Below, in pieces: positions 1-5,166 of a stretch of DNA of 7,514 nucleotides. The stretch spans positions 1 through 7,514 of the forward strand of contig CAYGKP010000128.1 in the NCBI GenBank assembly GCA_964350605.1, written 5' to 3'. The position numbers and the translations under genes were made by a program. Every line of letters starts with the position of its first letter. Position 1 is the stretch's first letter. The notes beneath the pieces were generated by a model. The model worked only from the letters and a program-made list of their open reading frames with translations. It was not told the origin of the DNA and searched no databases. Source of the DNA: CAYGKP01 sp964350605 (lineage in GTDB: Bacteria; Bacteroidota; Bacteroidia; Cytophagales; JAAEPT01).

Positions 1-1
1 C

Positions 2-568
2 GAGATGTGGGCCTATGATGGCGTCAACCCCCCGGTGCTCTTTGACATCCGAGTGGGAGGTCAGAGCTCCAATCCGCGCGACTTTACGGCATTCAACGGC
101 AAACTCTACTTCGGTGCGAACGGCGGCGGCCCGCTCCTTGCCAACGAACTGTACAGCTACGACGGTGTGAATCCCCCCGCTGTCGAGCAGGACATTCGTC
201 CGGGTGCGCAAAGCTCCACACCGCAGAACCTGTTCGTTCACAACGGCATCCTCTACTTCTCGGCCACCGATGGCACCAACGGCCAGGAGTTGTGGCAGTA
301 CGACGGGGTGAACCCCGCGACGATGGTGGCGGACATCAACCCTGGCGCGGGCGCCTCGACCCCCCGGCGCTTCACTTCCTATAACGGCGAGTTGTTCTTC
401 ACCGCCGACGACGGCACGACTGGCGAAGAACTTTGGCGCTACGATGGCACCAACCCGCCCGTTCTGGTGGTCGACTTCAACCCTTCGGGCGCGACTACCT
501 TCAACAACCTGATCACCTTGGGCGACTCGCTCTACGTGCTGGCCAACGACGGCACGGGCAACGTGCAA
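2..568 (+). repeat. Four tandem ~47-residue coding repeats (ELW-YDG type)
   Basis: Units start at about 2, 146, 287 and 428. The first three steps are 48, 47 and 47 codons. Conserved positions are E-[LM]-[WY]-x-Y-D-G at the head, N-P-P after it, a D-[IF]-x-P-G turn and an N-G-x-[LF]-[YF]-F strand, ending in D-G-T. The fourth unit is the most diverged. The array continues upstream of the window. Confidence 0.8.
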
Positions 569-1117
569 TACGTCGTTTCTGACAATCCGCTCCCCGTTGA
601 GTGGGCCAGCTTCGGGGTGAGCCATGGTCAAGGCGGCGTTGTGCTCAACTGGACCACCGCCAGCGAAGCAAACAACAAGGGCTTTTGGGTGCAGCGCAGC
701 AGCGATGCGCGGACGTTTGAGGACATCGCTTGGATTGGTGGCTCGGGAACCAGTAACCAGCCGGTCAGCTATCGCTTCCTCGATGAGACACCCTGGGAAG
801 GCACGGCCTACTACCGCATTCTGCAAGAGGACTTTGACGGCCACACCGACCCCAGCGAGGTGCGCCAACTCCATCAAATGAGCCGTGAACTTTCGATGCA
901 ACTGTGGCCCAATCCGGCGACCGATCGTGTGCACGTGCGCCTGGGATCGGGCCAAGCGGGCCGCTGGACGCTCAGCGACATTTCAGGCCTTGAACTGGCC
1001 CACGGGATGGTGGAAGAGGAATTGGTCCTGAGCCTGGTGGACCTGAAATCGGGGGTCTACCTGGTCGAGGTAGTCAGCGAGCAGAAGCGTACGCTTCGTC
1101 GCTTGACGGTGCAGTAG
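2..1117 (+). CDS. T9SS-exported surface protein with ELW-YDG repeats (5' partial)
   Basis: The reading frame is already open at base 2, where it encodes E-M-W-A-Y-D-G, a repeat unit start, so the gene begins left of the window and the ATG at 5 is internal. Four tandem units of about 47 residues begin near bases 2, 146, 287 and 428. Each follows the pattern E-L-W-x-Y-D-G-x-N-P, D-I-x-P-G, N-G-x-L-Y-F, D-G-T. From about 581 comes a fibronectin-like segment opening with PLPVEW, with TASE-x-NN, RSSD and YYR-x-x-x-x-DFDG. Such a segment commonly precedes the sorting domain in Bacteroidota. The last 75 or so residues (LWPNPATDRVHV ... GVYLVEV) match a type A T9SS C-terminal sorting domain, so the protein is expected to cross the outer membrane and be anchored at or released from the cell surface. 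The repeats are probably beta-propeller-like or adhesive, but I cannot assign a ligand. Its 3' end overlaps the convergent DUF4157-like gene by 44 bases. Confidence 0.9.
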   Translation, partial: EMWAYDGVNPPVLFDIRVGGQSSNPRDFTAFNGKLYFGANGGGPLLANELYSYDGVNPPAVEQDIRPGAQSSTPQNLFVHNGILYFSATDGTNGQELWQYDGVNPATMVADINPGAGASTPRRFTSYNGELFFTADDGTTGEELWRYDGTNPPVLVVDFNPSGATTFNNLITLGDSLYVLANDGTGNVQYVVSDNPLPVEWASFGVSHGQGGVVLNWTTASEANNKGFWVQRSSDARTFEDIAWIGGSGTSNQPVSYRFLDETPWEGTAYYRILQEDFDGHTDPSEVRQLHQMSRELSMQLWPNPATDRVHVRLGSGQAGRWTLSDISGLELAHGMVEEELVLSLVDLKSGVYLVEVVSEQKRTLRRLTVQ

Positions 1118-1583
1118 CCGCCACCGCTGGCAGGATCGTTCGAATCACCTTGAGGTAGTAGTCGGCTTGGGGGCTGCGCACCGCGCGCAGGTTGTAGAAC
1201 CGCTGAACAATGGCCGCCTGTTGCTCCCATCGATAGTCGACCAGCTCCTCGAAATCCTCGATGCGGAACTGGTAGACGCGCTTGCCGTACTTGAGTTGCT
1301 CGACCATGCCTTTGCCCCACCAGTAGCCGCACCTCTGGGCTTGCCAGCAATGACACACTTCGTGGACCAGTAGGGCCATCTTTTTGGCGTCGCCTTGGGT
1401 GGTGTCGGCCAGGTAGGCCGAGGGGCGGTAGTGAATCGTTTGGCCGAAGACGACCGCCGCAAAGCGCGGGAACAACAGCCGCCCCACCCAGGTGGGCCCC
1501 AGGCGGATGCGCGCATAGTCCAGCTCGTCGCCGAAGACCGAGCGCAGCAGGTGGATTTCCGAGTCGAGTAGACGGCGGGGCAT
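1074..1583 (-). CDS. DUF4157-like HExxH (putative metallopeptidase-fold) protein
   Basis: This is a 169-residue protein. The start at 1583 (MPRRLLDSE) is preferred over an in-frame ATG at 1673, because family-like sequence begins right after it and the longer form would run into the cassette 1 promoter/RBS region and start codon. Residues 1-30 (E-I-x-L-L-R-S-V-F-G-D-E-L-D-Y-A-R-I-R) resemble the N-terminus of DUF4157 and the related 'vgr-related' proteins. A-V-V-F-G-x-T-I-H-Y at 43-52 fits the following strand. H74-E75-V76-C77-H78 followed by C-W-Q is the zinc HExxH motif. W119-E120-Q121-Q122-A123 is a downstream conserved-looking acidic motif that could give a third ligand (inference). There is no signal peptide. 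DUF4157 is often encoded with extracellular contractile injection systems, T6SS clusters and polymorphic toxins. Here the gene is divergent from cassette 1 with 80 bases between starts, so it may serve the delivery or processing of those proteins. Peptidase activity is not proven. Confidence 0.75.
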   Translation of the reverse strand: MPRRLLDSEIHLLRSVFGDELDYARIRLGPTWVGRLLFPRFAAVVFGQTIHYRPSAYLADTTQGDAKKMALLVHEVCHCWQAQRCGYWWGKGMVEQLKYGKRVYQFRIEDFEELVDYRWEQQAAIVQRFYNLRAVRSPQADYYLKVIRTILPAVAATAPSSDEAYASAR

Positions 1584-1650
1584 GGGCGTAAGGTCGCAAA
1601 TGGGTGCGAAAACTCGTTCCAAATTTCGACCCCTAGTCGGCGGGTGCGTG

Positions 1651-1655
1651 GGAGG
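1651..1655 (+). promoter_or_regulatory. Shine-Dalgarno-like site of toxin gene 1
   Basis: GGAGG lies 8 bases before the ATG at 1664. It is kept in the identical segment upstream of toxin gene 2. Strong SD sites are not the rule in Bacteroidota. This one supports the ATG at 1664 over upstream in-frame starts. Confidence 0.55.
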
Positions 1656-1663
1656 TTTGGGGT

Positions 1664-2778
1664 ATGGCTGCAAAACTCACCTACGAACAGAAGCGCGCAA
1701 TCCTNNNNNNNNNNNNNNNNNNNNNNNNNNNNNNNNNNNNNNNNNNNNNNNNNNNNNNNNNNNNNNNNNNNNNNNNNNNNNNNNNNNNNNNNNNNNNNNN
1801 NNNNTGAAGCCCTACGTGGGCTCGGTCCGACTTACCGAATCGGGAAAGATTCAAGTCTTCGCTAAGCCGGGTGTTGATGTGGCTGCCCTAAAGGGAGGCG
1901 GAGGAGACGGAGATAAGAAGCGAAACGGAACCCAGCCCTATCAGCCTGGGAATACTGCCGGAGGGATAAAGCCGCCAAGCAACCCGCCTGTCATCGTTCA
2001 TCCCAGTTACGGTAGGGAGCCAGAGCCTAAGAAAACTCAAGCAGAGCTTGATAAGGAAAAGGCACAAGAGATGATTAATACATATAGAAGTTGGATACTG
2101 GCGAGTCGTCTCAAGGGTTGGAATGTTGCTGCAGATATGCTTAGCCACTTCCTAGACGGCAGTGGTAGCGTCCAGACACTGAAGCCAAGTTGGTTGAGGG
2201 AGCAGCGAGCAGTAAAGGAAGGAGAGTCTCGAAACTTGCAACGAATATTTACCACAAGATTTGAGGAAAAATCCGGTAATAAAGCTACATTTGGTAGTAT
2301 TCTTGCTAAATTAATTAACTCAGGTGAGATCGAAGGCTCGCCGCTGTCGGTACGCGATTATTGGGATTATCAAGTCTTAGAGTATGCAGAGAAAGGCCAA
2401 GAATTAACCTACACTAGTGGTGGGAGTACACTGACTCACTATGTTGAGTGTAGATTGGTAAAGATTTCCGAAAACAGATATCAGGTTGAGGGAAACGTCA
2501 TCGCTCAGTGGTTTGACCCCTATGATTGGCACGCAGACCTAGGATTTACGATTAATGGAGAAATACCTTTTTCCGACACTGAAATGCTCTTCTTGGAGAA
2601 GAACGGTGGTGCGAAAAAGTTTGATATGAGATCATCTTGGAAATTTCAATTCAAAGGTATCTTCGACACAAAGCATCCGCAATATGGGCTCCAAGCTATT
2701 AACGGAAGGCCTATTGTTCTTTACAATGGTGATTACCAATGGCGTAACCTAAGCAAGAAAGACTGGAACTTTCGTTAG
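1664..2778 (+). CDS. Polymorphic toxin-like protein 1: constant N-module, variable C-terminal tip
   Basis: The protein starts MAAKLTYEQKRAIL, enters the N gap, and resumes at K-P-Y-V-G-S-V-R. The two halves are out of frame only because the gap is written as 100 N. Filling it with the 29 bases of copy 2 restores one frame of 347 residues, and the numbering below uses that form. Residues 1-46 are the module shared with the second toxin. Residues 47 to about 105 are a Gly/Pro/Lys-rich linker. W129-N-V-A-A-D-M-L-S-H-F-L-D-G resembles a segment of toxin 2. The tip carries D261-P-Y-D-W-H266 and G291-G-A-K-K-F-D-M-R-S-S-W302. D-x-Y-D recalls the colicin M active site, but the His-Arg pair expected a few residues later is not seen, so lipid II hydrolysis is only a guess. 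There is no Sec signal or T9SS domain. The tip is AT-rich. Two small membrane-anchored genes follow, the first 4 bases after the stop. Confidence 0.75.
1705..1804. other. Assembly gap (100 N placeholder)
   Basis: Exactly 100 N, the conventional size for a gap of unknown length. The 55 bases on each side are identical to the two ends of a 139-base repeat at 5014-5152. This is what a contig break at a collapsed repeat looks like. The real length is 29 bases if the flanks belong to one gene copy. Confidence 0.97.
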
Positions 2779-2782
2779 TAAT

Positions 2783-3136
2783 ATGAAGATGATCCGTTTT
2801 ATTGCAATAGGACTACTCCTTGCAAATACAATTGTTTGGTTACTTCAATGGCAAGCCTACAAAGGCTGCGAATGGGATGTCAAGTCTGAACTTAAACTAA
2901 TTTCGGATGACACTGAGAAGTGGGTTCCTCATTATCAGACATTGTGCGGAGTGTTGGTAGCGCATGATCATAACTTCATCTATGACATTGGCTACCCGGA
3001 GTTCAATGAGAACATTCGTTTGCTTGATGAGTCTTTGTGTAATGATCAGCAAAAGCGACTCGAGATTCTTATAGAGACTCAGGCCAAGTACCTTGAGCGC
3101 GCAAAACAATGGGAGCAAGAAGCAGGGATAGAATGA
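2783..3136 (+). CDS. Candidate immunity protein 1a, N-terminal membrane anchor
   Basis: 117 residues, 4 bases after the toxin 1 stop, so almost certainly co-transcribed. Residues 4-21 (I-R-F-I-A-I-G-L-L-L-A-N-T-I-V-W-L-L) form one hydrophobic segment after a short basic start, consistent with a signal anchor that leaves the rest in the periplasm. Cysteines are at 29, 55 and 86. The C-terminal 30 residues are charged and probably helical. Position, size and topology fit an immunity protein against a toxin acting in the periplasm. The colicin M immunity protein, also an inner-membrane-anchored periplasmic protein of similar size, is an analogy of architecture only. It shares the Cys29 / S-L-C-[ND] pattern with the next gene, suggesting tandem paralogues. 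The sequence is AT-rich like the toxin tip. I recognise no named family, and the function is inferred from context. Confidence 0.75.
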   Translation: MKMIRFIAIGLLLANTIVWLLQWQAYKGCEWDVKSELKLISDDTEKWVPHYQTLCGVLVAHDHNFIYDIGYPEFNENIRLLDESLCNDQQKRLEILIETQAKYLERAKQWEQEAGIE

Positions 3137-3474
3137 AGAAGAAACTTTGGTTTGTACTCTGGAGCCTCCTCGTTGTCGGGGGAGGAGTGGGTCTCTATCA
3201 GCAACTTCGACCCTACGAGTGCAAGTTTGAACCTCTCGTGTTTGACTATAGTGCTGGCAGGACGGATCCGCACTTGGTTCCTGCCGACACCTTGCCTGGG
3301 TTCAAGGTAGGTCTGGCTGGATCAGGACAGCTCGGATACTTTAGATACGAGGATGGCTGGTTTTGGGTGGATAGAAGTCTCTGTGAGGACAAGGAATTGA
3401 TGTGGAATCTCACATCTAAGTCAGGTAACGTGGTTGATGCCATGGAAAAATACAAGCAGGAGAACGGGTTGTAG
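3133..3474 (+). CDS. Candidate immunity protein 1b, N-terminal membrane anchor
   Basis: 113 residues from the ATG at 3133, which overlaps the stop of the preceding gene as ATGA, a classic translational-coupling junction. An in-frame ATG at 3109 lies inside the upstream gene and would put charged residues before the membrane segment, so it is not preferred. M-K-K-K is followed by a hydrophobic stretch at about 5-22 (L-W-F-V-L-W-S-L-L-V-V-G-G-G). The remainder is predicted to be periplasmic, with Cys30 and Cys84. The spacing of the two cysteines (54) and the R-S-L-C-E-D context parallel Cys29, Cys86 and E-S-L-C-N-D in the upstream protein, although overall identity is low. It is probably a diverged duplicate immunity gene, perhaps specific for another toxin tip. 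The stop codon lies in a small hairpin. Function is inferred from position only. Confidence 0.72.
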   Translation: MKKKLWFVLWSLLVVGGGVGLYQQLRPYECKFEPLVFDYSAGRTDPHLVPADTLPGFKVGLAGSGQLGYFRYEDGWFWVDRSLCEDKELMWNLTSKSGNVVDAMEKYKQENGL

Positions 3475-3487
3475 TGGGCTCTCACTA
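3472..3487 (+). terminator. Weak hairpin at the end of cassette 1
   Basis: TAGTGG (3472-3477) can pair with TCACTA (3482-3487) around a 4-base loop, followed by ATTATT. The stem contains the stop codon of the last cassette gene. It is short with one G-U pair and no long U tract, so it is a possible but weak terminator. Confidence 0.3.
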
Positions 3488-3628
3488 ATTATTCGACCAA
3501 TCAGTACCCTCCCCTCAAAGCAGGAGAACCCCCAAGACGCCCCAAACGCGTCGCCTCCACAAGCCCCTCAACCAAAGAACCCCACCTCCCTTGCGGAAGA
3601 TGGGGCTTCAACTGGTGGACGGGGAGAC

Positions 3629-3982
3629 CTACTCCTTGGTGAACAGGTAGCGGGTGATGAAGATGCCCGTCGACTTGTCGGCGCTGTAGACACCCGGGGT
3701 GATCGCCATGATCTTCCAACCCTGGGCATACAACTCGGAAATCTTCTGGGTGATCATCGCATCGTTCGAACGGATGTTCCCAAAGTTGATCCCCATCATC
3801 GAGAAGAAGTTCTCCATTTTGCGCTCCGACATGTCGCCTTTGTCGTCGATGTCGATCATGCGCGAGCGGCCCAACCCGCCGGGAACGACCGATTCAACCG
3901 TGGTGATCTGAAGGAATTGTTGCGCTTGGCCAAGCGAGCAAACGCCGGCCACAAGGGCGAGGGAGAGAAGTAGTTTTTTCAT
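3629..3982 (-). CDS. Small secreted DUF4177-like protein
   Basis: 117 residues. The start at 3982 (MKKLLLSLALVAGVCSLGQAQ) gives a clean Sec signal peptide with likely cleavage after A20. An upstream in-frame ATG at 4042 would add 20 residues unlike a leader. Cys15 is preceded by Val, so this is not a lipobox. The mature protein has T-T-V-E-S-V-V-P-G-G-L-G-R-S-R (27-41) and N-F-F-S-M-M-G-I-N-F-G-N-I-R, then E-L-Y-A-Q-G-W-K-I-M-A-I-T-P-G around G88-W89, and ends I-F-I-T-R-Y-L-F. The G-W strand after a helix is the hallmark of DUF4177-type small proteins. The function is unknown. It lies 107 bases downstream of the beta-helix gene on the same strand and may be read from the same transcript or from its own promoter. 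GC content and codon use match the core genome rather than the cassettes. Confidence 0.8.
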   Translation of the reverse strand: MKKLLLSLALVAGVCSLGQAQQFLQITTVESVVPGGLGRSRMIDIDDKGDMSERKMENFFSMMGINFGNIRSNDAMITQKISELYAQGWKIMAITPGVYSADKSTGIFITRYLFTKE

Positions 3983-3995
3983 GAGTAGTGGAGTG

Positions 3996-4008
3996 GCCCC
4001 GCTGGGGC
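3996..4008. other. Short GC hairpin upstream of the DUF4177-like gene
   Basis: GCCCC-GCT-GGGGC forms a 5-bp stem with a 3-base loop. On the minus strand it lies in the presumed 5' leader, 13 bases before the start codon. It could mark the end of the beta-helix transcript or affect translation. It may also be chance in GC-rich DNA. Confidence 0.25.
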
Positions 4009-4089
4009 GGTTTTGGTTGCGGCAGTAAGATAGCCACAACATCGGGAGAGCCTAGGCAAACGCCGTTCCAAATCCTGGTGAGTGTGCCA

Positions 4090-4935
4090 CTACTCCCCCG
4101 CGCGACCCTTCCGCCAAGTGTTACCCGAGAACTTAGCGCGCGAGAATTCGACCCGTCCTTCGCGGTTCACCAAGTGATCGGCCTCGTTCTGCCCAATCTT
4201 GCACTGCACCACGCTGACCGCCCGCGAGTCATTCACCTGGAAGAGGGAATAGCCGCTCCACTCGTAGCTGCCCGTGCGGTTGCCCGAAATCGTGCAATGC
4301 ACAAAGAGGACCGCCGTGCATTCGCGCAGGGAGATTAAATCGTATTCCTCGGAGTCGATCAGCTTGCAGCGGTCGAAAGTCACCCGCTCGCAGTTCGAGA
4401 AGCTGCAAAGCCCGTAGGTGCAGTCGCGAATCGTAGTCTTTGACACGCGGATGTGTTTGGAGTCGACCCCCGTGATGCCCTCAATGCCCGACCCGTAGAG
4501 GTCGCACTTGACAATCGAGACTTCCTCGCACTCTTCTAGGCGGATCACGCCGCCTTCGCAGTAGCCCTTCTCAGGGCCGTGGCCCATGCGCAGCCCTTCG
4601 AGGCCAATCTCGCCGCAGCCGCGGAAGACCATCACGTGCCCGTACTGCGGCGCGGTGATCAGGTGGGGGATGCCTTTTTTGGCGCGGATGGTCATCGTCC
4701 AGACGTCCTTGATGATCAGCTCGCCGCCGTCGTAGCCCGAGGTGAAGAAGGCGTACTGGTTGTCGCTGACCCCTTCGAAGTCTTGCATGCGGTACTCGCC
4801 GCTTTCCAGTTCGAGGATGCGGTTGGGGCCGATGGCCGCGATCAGTTCCTGGACGGTCGAGACGGGGTAGACGCGTTGCGCATTGGCGAGTGTGGGCCCC
4901 CACAGGAGGGCGAAAAGGACGAGGAAGCGGTTCAT
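4090..4935 (-). CDS. Secreted right-handed beta-helix protein A
   Basis: 281 residues from the ATG at 4935 (MNRFLVLFALLWGPTLANA, cleavage likely after A19). An ATG two codons upstream at 4941 is equally in frame. Mature residues Y-P-V-S-T-V-Q-E-L-I-A-A-I-G open the fold as in many pectin-lyase-like proteins. After that, short strands with regularly recurring Cys, Asn and Asp (for example E-E-V-S-I-V-K-C-D-L, K-H-I-R-V-S-K-T-T-I, E-R-V-T-F-D-R-C-K-L) look like successive parallel beta-helix coils. Distinctive segments shared with the paralogue at the right edge are A-P-Q-Y-G-H-V-M-V-F, C-D-L-Y-G-S-G-I-E-G-I-T-G and G-N-T-W. I see no catalytic residues that would name an enzyme, so it may bind a surface or polysaccharide. 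There is no T9SS domain, so it should be periplasmic. It is divergent from toxin gene 2, with 92 bases between starts. Confidence 0.85.
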   Translation of the reverse strand: MNRFLVLFALLWGPTLANAQRVYPVSTVQELIAAIGPNRILELESGEYRMQDFEGVSDNQYAFFTSGYDGGELIIKDVWTMTIRAKKGIPHLITAPQYGHVMVFRGCGEIGLEGLRMGHGPEKGYCEGGVIRLEECEEVSIVKCDLYGSGIEGITGVDSKHIRVSKTTIRDCTYGLCSFSNCERVTFDRCKLIDSEEYDLISLRECTAVLFVHCTISGNRTGSYEWSGYSLFQVNDSRAVSVVQCKIGQNEADHLVNREGRVEFSRAKFSGNTWRKGRAGE

Positions 4936-4940
4936 GCACA

Positions 4941-4959
4941 TAAGATGCCCTTAAGATGC
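4941..4959. repeat. Direct repeat TAAGATGC x2 at 11-bp pitch
   Basis: TAAGATGC at 4941-4948 and 4952-4959, three bases apart, so the units repeat every 11 bp, about one helical turn. They lie in the 92-base divergent region between beta-helix gene A and toxin gene 2, right against the beta-helix start. A regulator half-site pair is possible. Chance cannot be excluded. Confidence 0.35.
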
Positions 4960-4962
4960 AAA

Positions 4963-4984
4963 GGGGTGGGCAATTTCCCATTCC
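4963..4984 (+). other. Possible 5' leader hairpin of toxin gene 2
   Basis: GGGGTGGG (4963-4970), loop CAATTT, CCCATTCC (4977-4984): an 8-bp stem with two G-U pairs when read as + strand RNA. It lies 43 bases upstream of the toxin start. The matching position before toxin gene 1 has no counterpart, so a conserved role is unlikely. Confidence 0.25.
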
Positions 4985-5013
4985 CGCTTCTGCGGCAGGG
5001 CTGCAGGTTGCGC

Positions 5014-5166
5014 GGGAGGTTTGGGGTATGGCTGCAAAACTCACCTACGAACAGAAGCGCGCAATCCTGCTGACCCTCAAAAGTGTGCCCGACCACCTGA
5101 AGCCCTACGTGGGCTCGGTCCGACTTACCGAATCGGGAAAGATTCAAGTCTTTGCCAAGCCGGGTG
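5014..5166 (+). repeat. Duplicated 5' module, copy 2 (complete)
   Basis: This is the intact copy of the segment also found at 1650-1873. Bases 5014-5152 (139) form the part with no visible difference, allowing for the unread 29 bases of copy 1, and homology ends by about 5166, just after codon 46. It includes GGAGG, the start codon and the constant coding region. Confidence 0.92.
5015..5019 (+). promoter_or_regulatory. Shine-Dalgarno-like site of toxin gene 2
   Basis: GGAGG core (within GGGAGG) with an 8-base spacer to the ATG at 5028, identical to copy 1. It decides the start at 5028 over an in-frame ATG at 4956 whose 24 extra residues have no counterpart in toxin 1. Confidence 0.55.

Larger units (their letters stand above)
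1650..1873 (+). repeat. Duplicated 5' module, copy 1 (interrupted by N gap)
   Basis: Bases 1650-1704 equal 5014-5068 (55 of 55), and 1805-1859 equal 5098-5152 (55 of 55). Homology runs on to about 1873 with two silent differences, at 1860 (TTC/TTT) and 1863 (GCT/GCC). Left of 1650 similarity fades at once (T/C at 1649). The repeat covers the RBS, the start codon and the 46-codon constant region. Copy 2 shows that the N run stands in for 29 bases if the two copies are collinear. Confidence 0.92.

Noticed and set aside
1582..1663. Extension of toxin 1 upstream to an ATG at 1582
   Set aside because: That frame joins the toxin only through the arbitrary 100-N length. The true frame starts at 1664, as copy 2 and the RBS show.
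3453..3530. Direct repeat AAGCAGGAGAAC at about 3454-3465 and 3518-3529
   Set aside because: A single 12-base pair, one unit inside the 1b coding end. There is no further structure, so chance or a small local duplication without clear meaning.
3475..3628. Region between cassette 1 and the DUF4177-like gene searched for genes or attachment sites
   Set aside because: 154 C-rich bases with no convincing frame, RNA or repeat pair beyond the weak hairpin at its left end.
3434..3973. Long + strand open frame across the intergenic region and the DUF4177-like gene
   Set aside because: Most of it is antisense to a gene with a clear signal peptide, its start lies inside immunity gene 1b, and the translation has no recognisable domain.
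3983..4089. Bacteroidota-type promoter (TTTG ... TAnnTTTG) for the DUF4177-like gene
   Set aside because: TTTG and TATCTTAC can be found on the minus strand, but the -7 match is partial and the spacer is about 24 bases, so the evidence is too weak.
4579..5073. Long + strand open frame opposite beta-helix gene A
   Set aside because: It is antisense to a well-supported secreted protein and ends in the duplicated head in the wrong frame. It is a GC-rich shadow.
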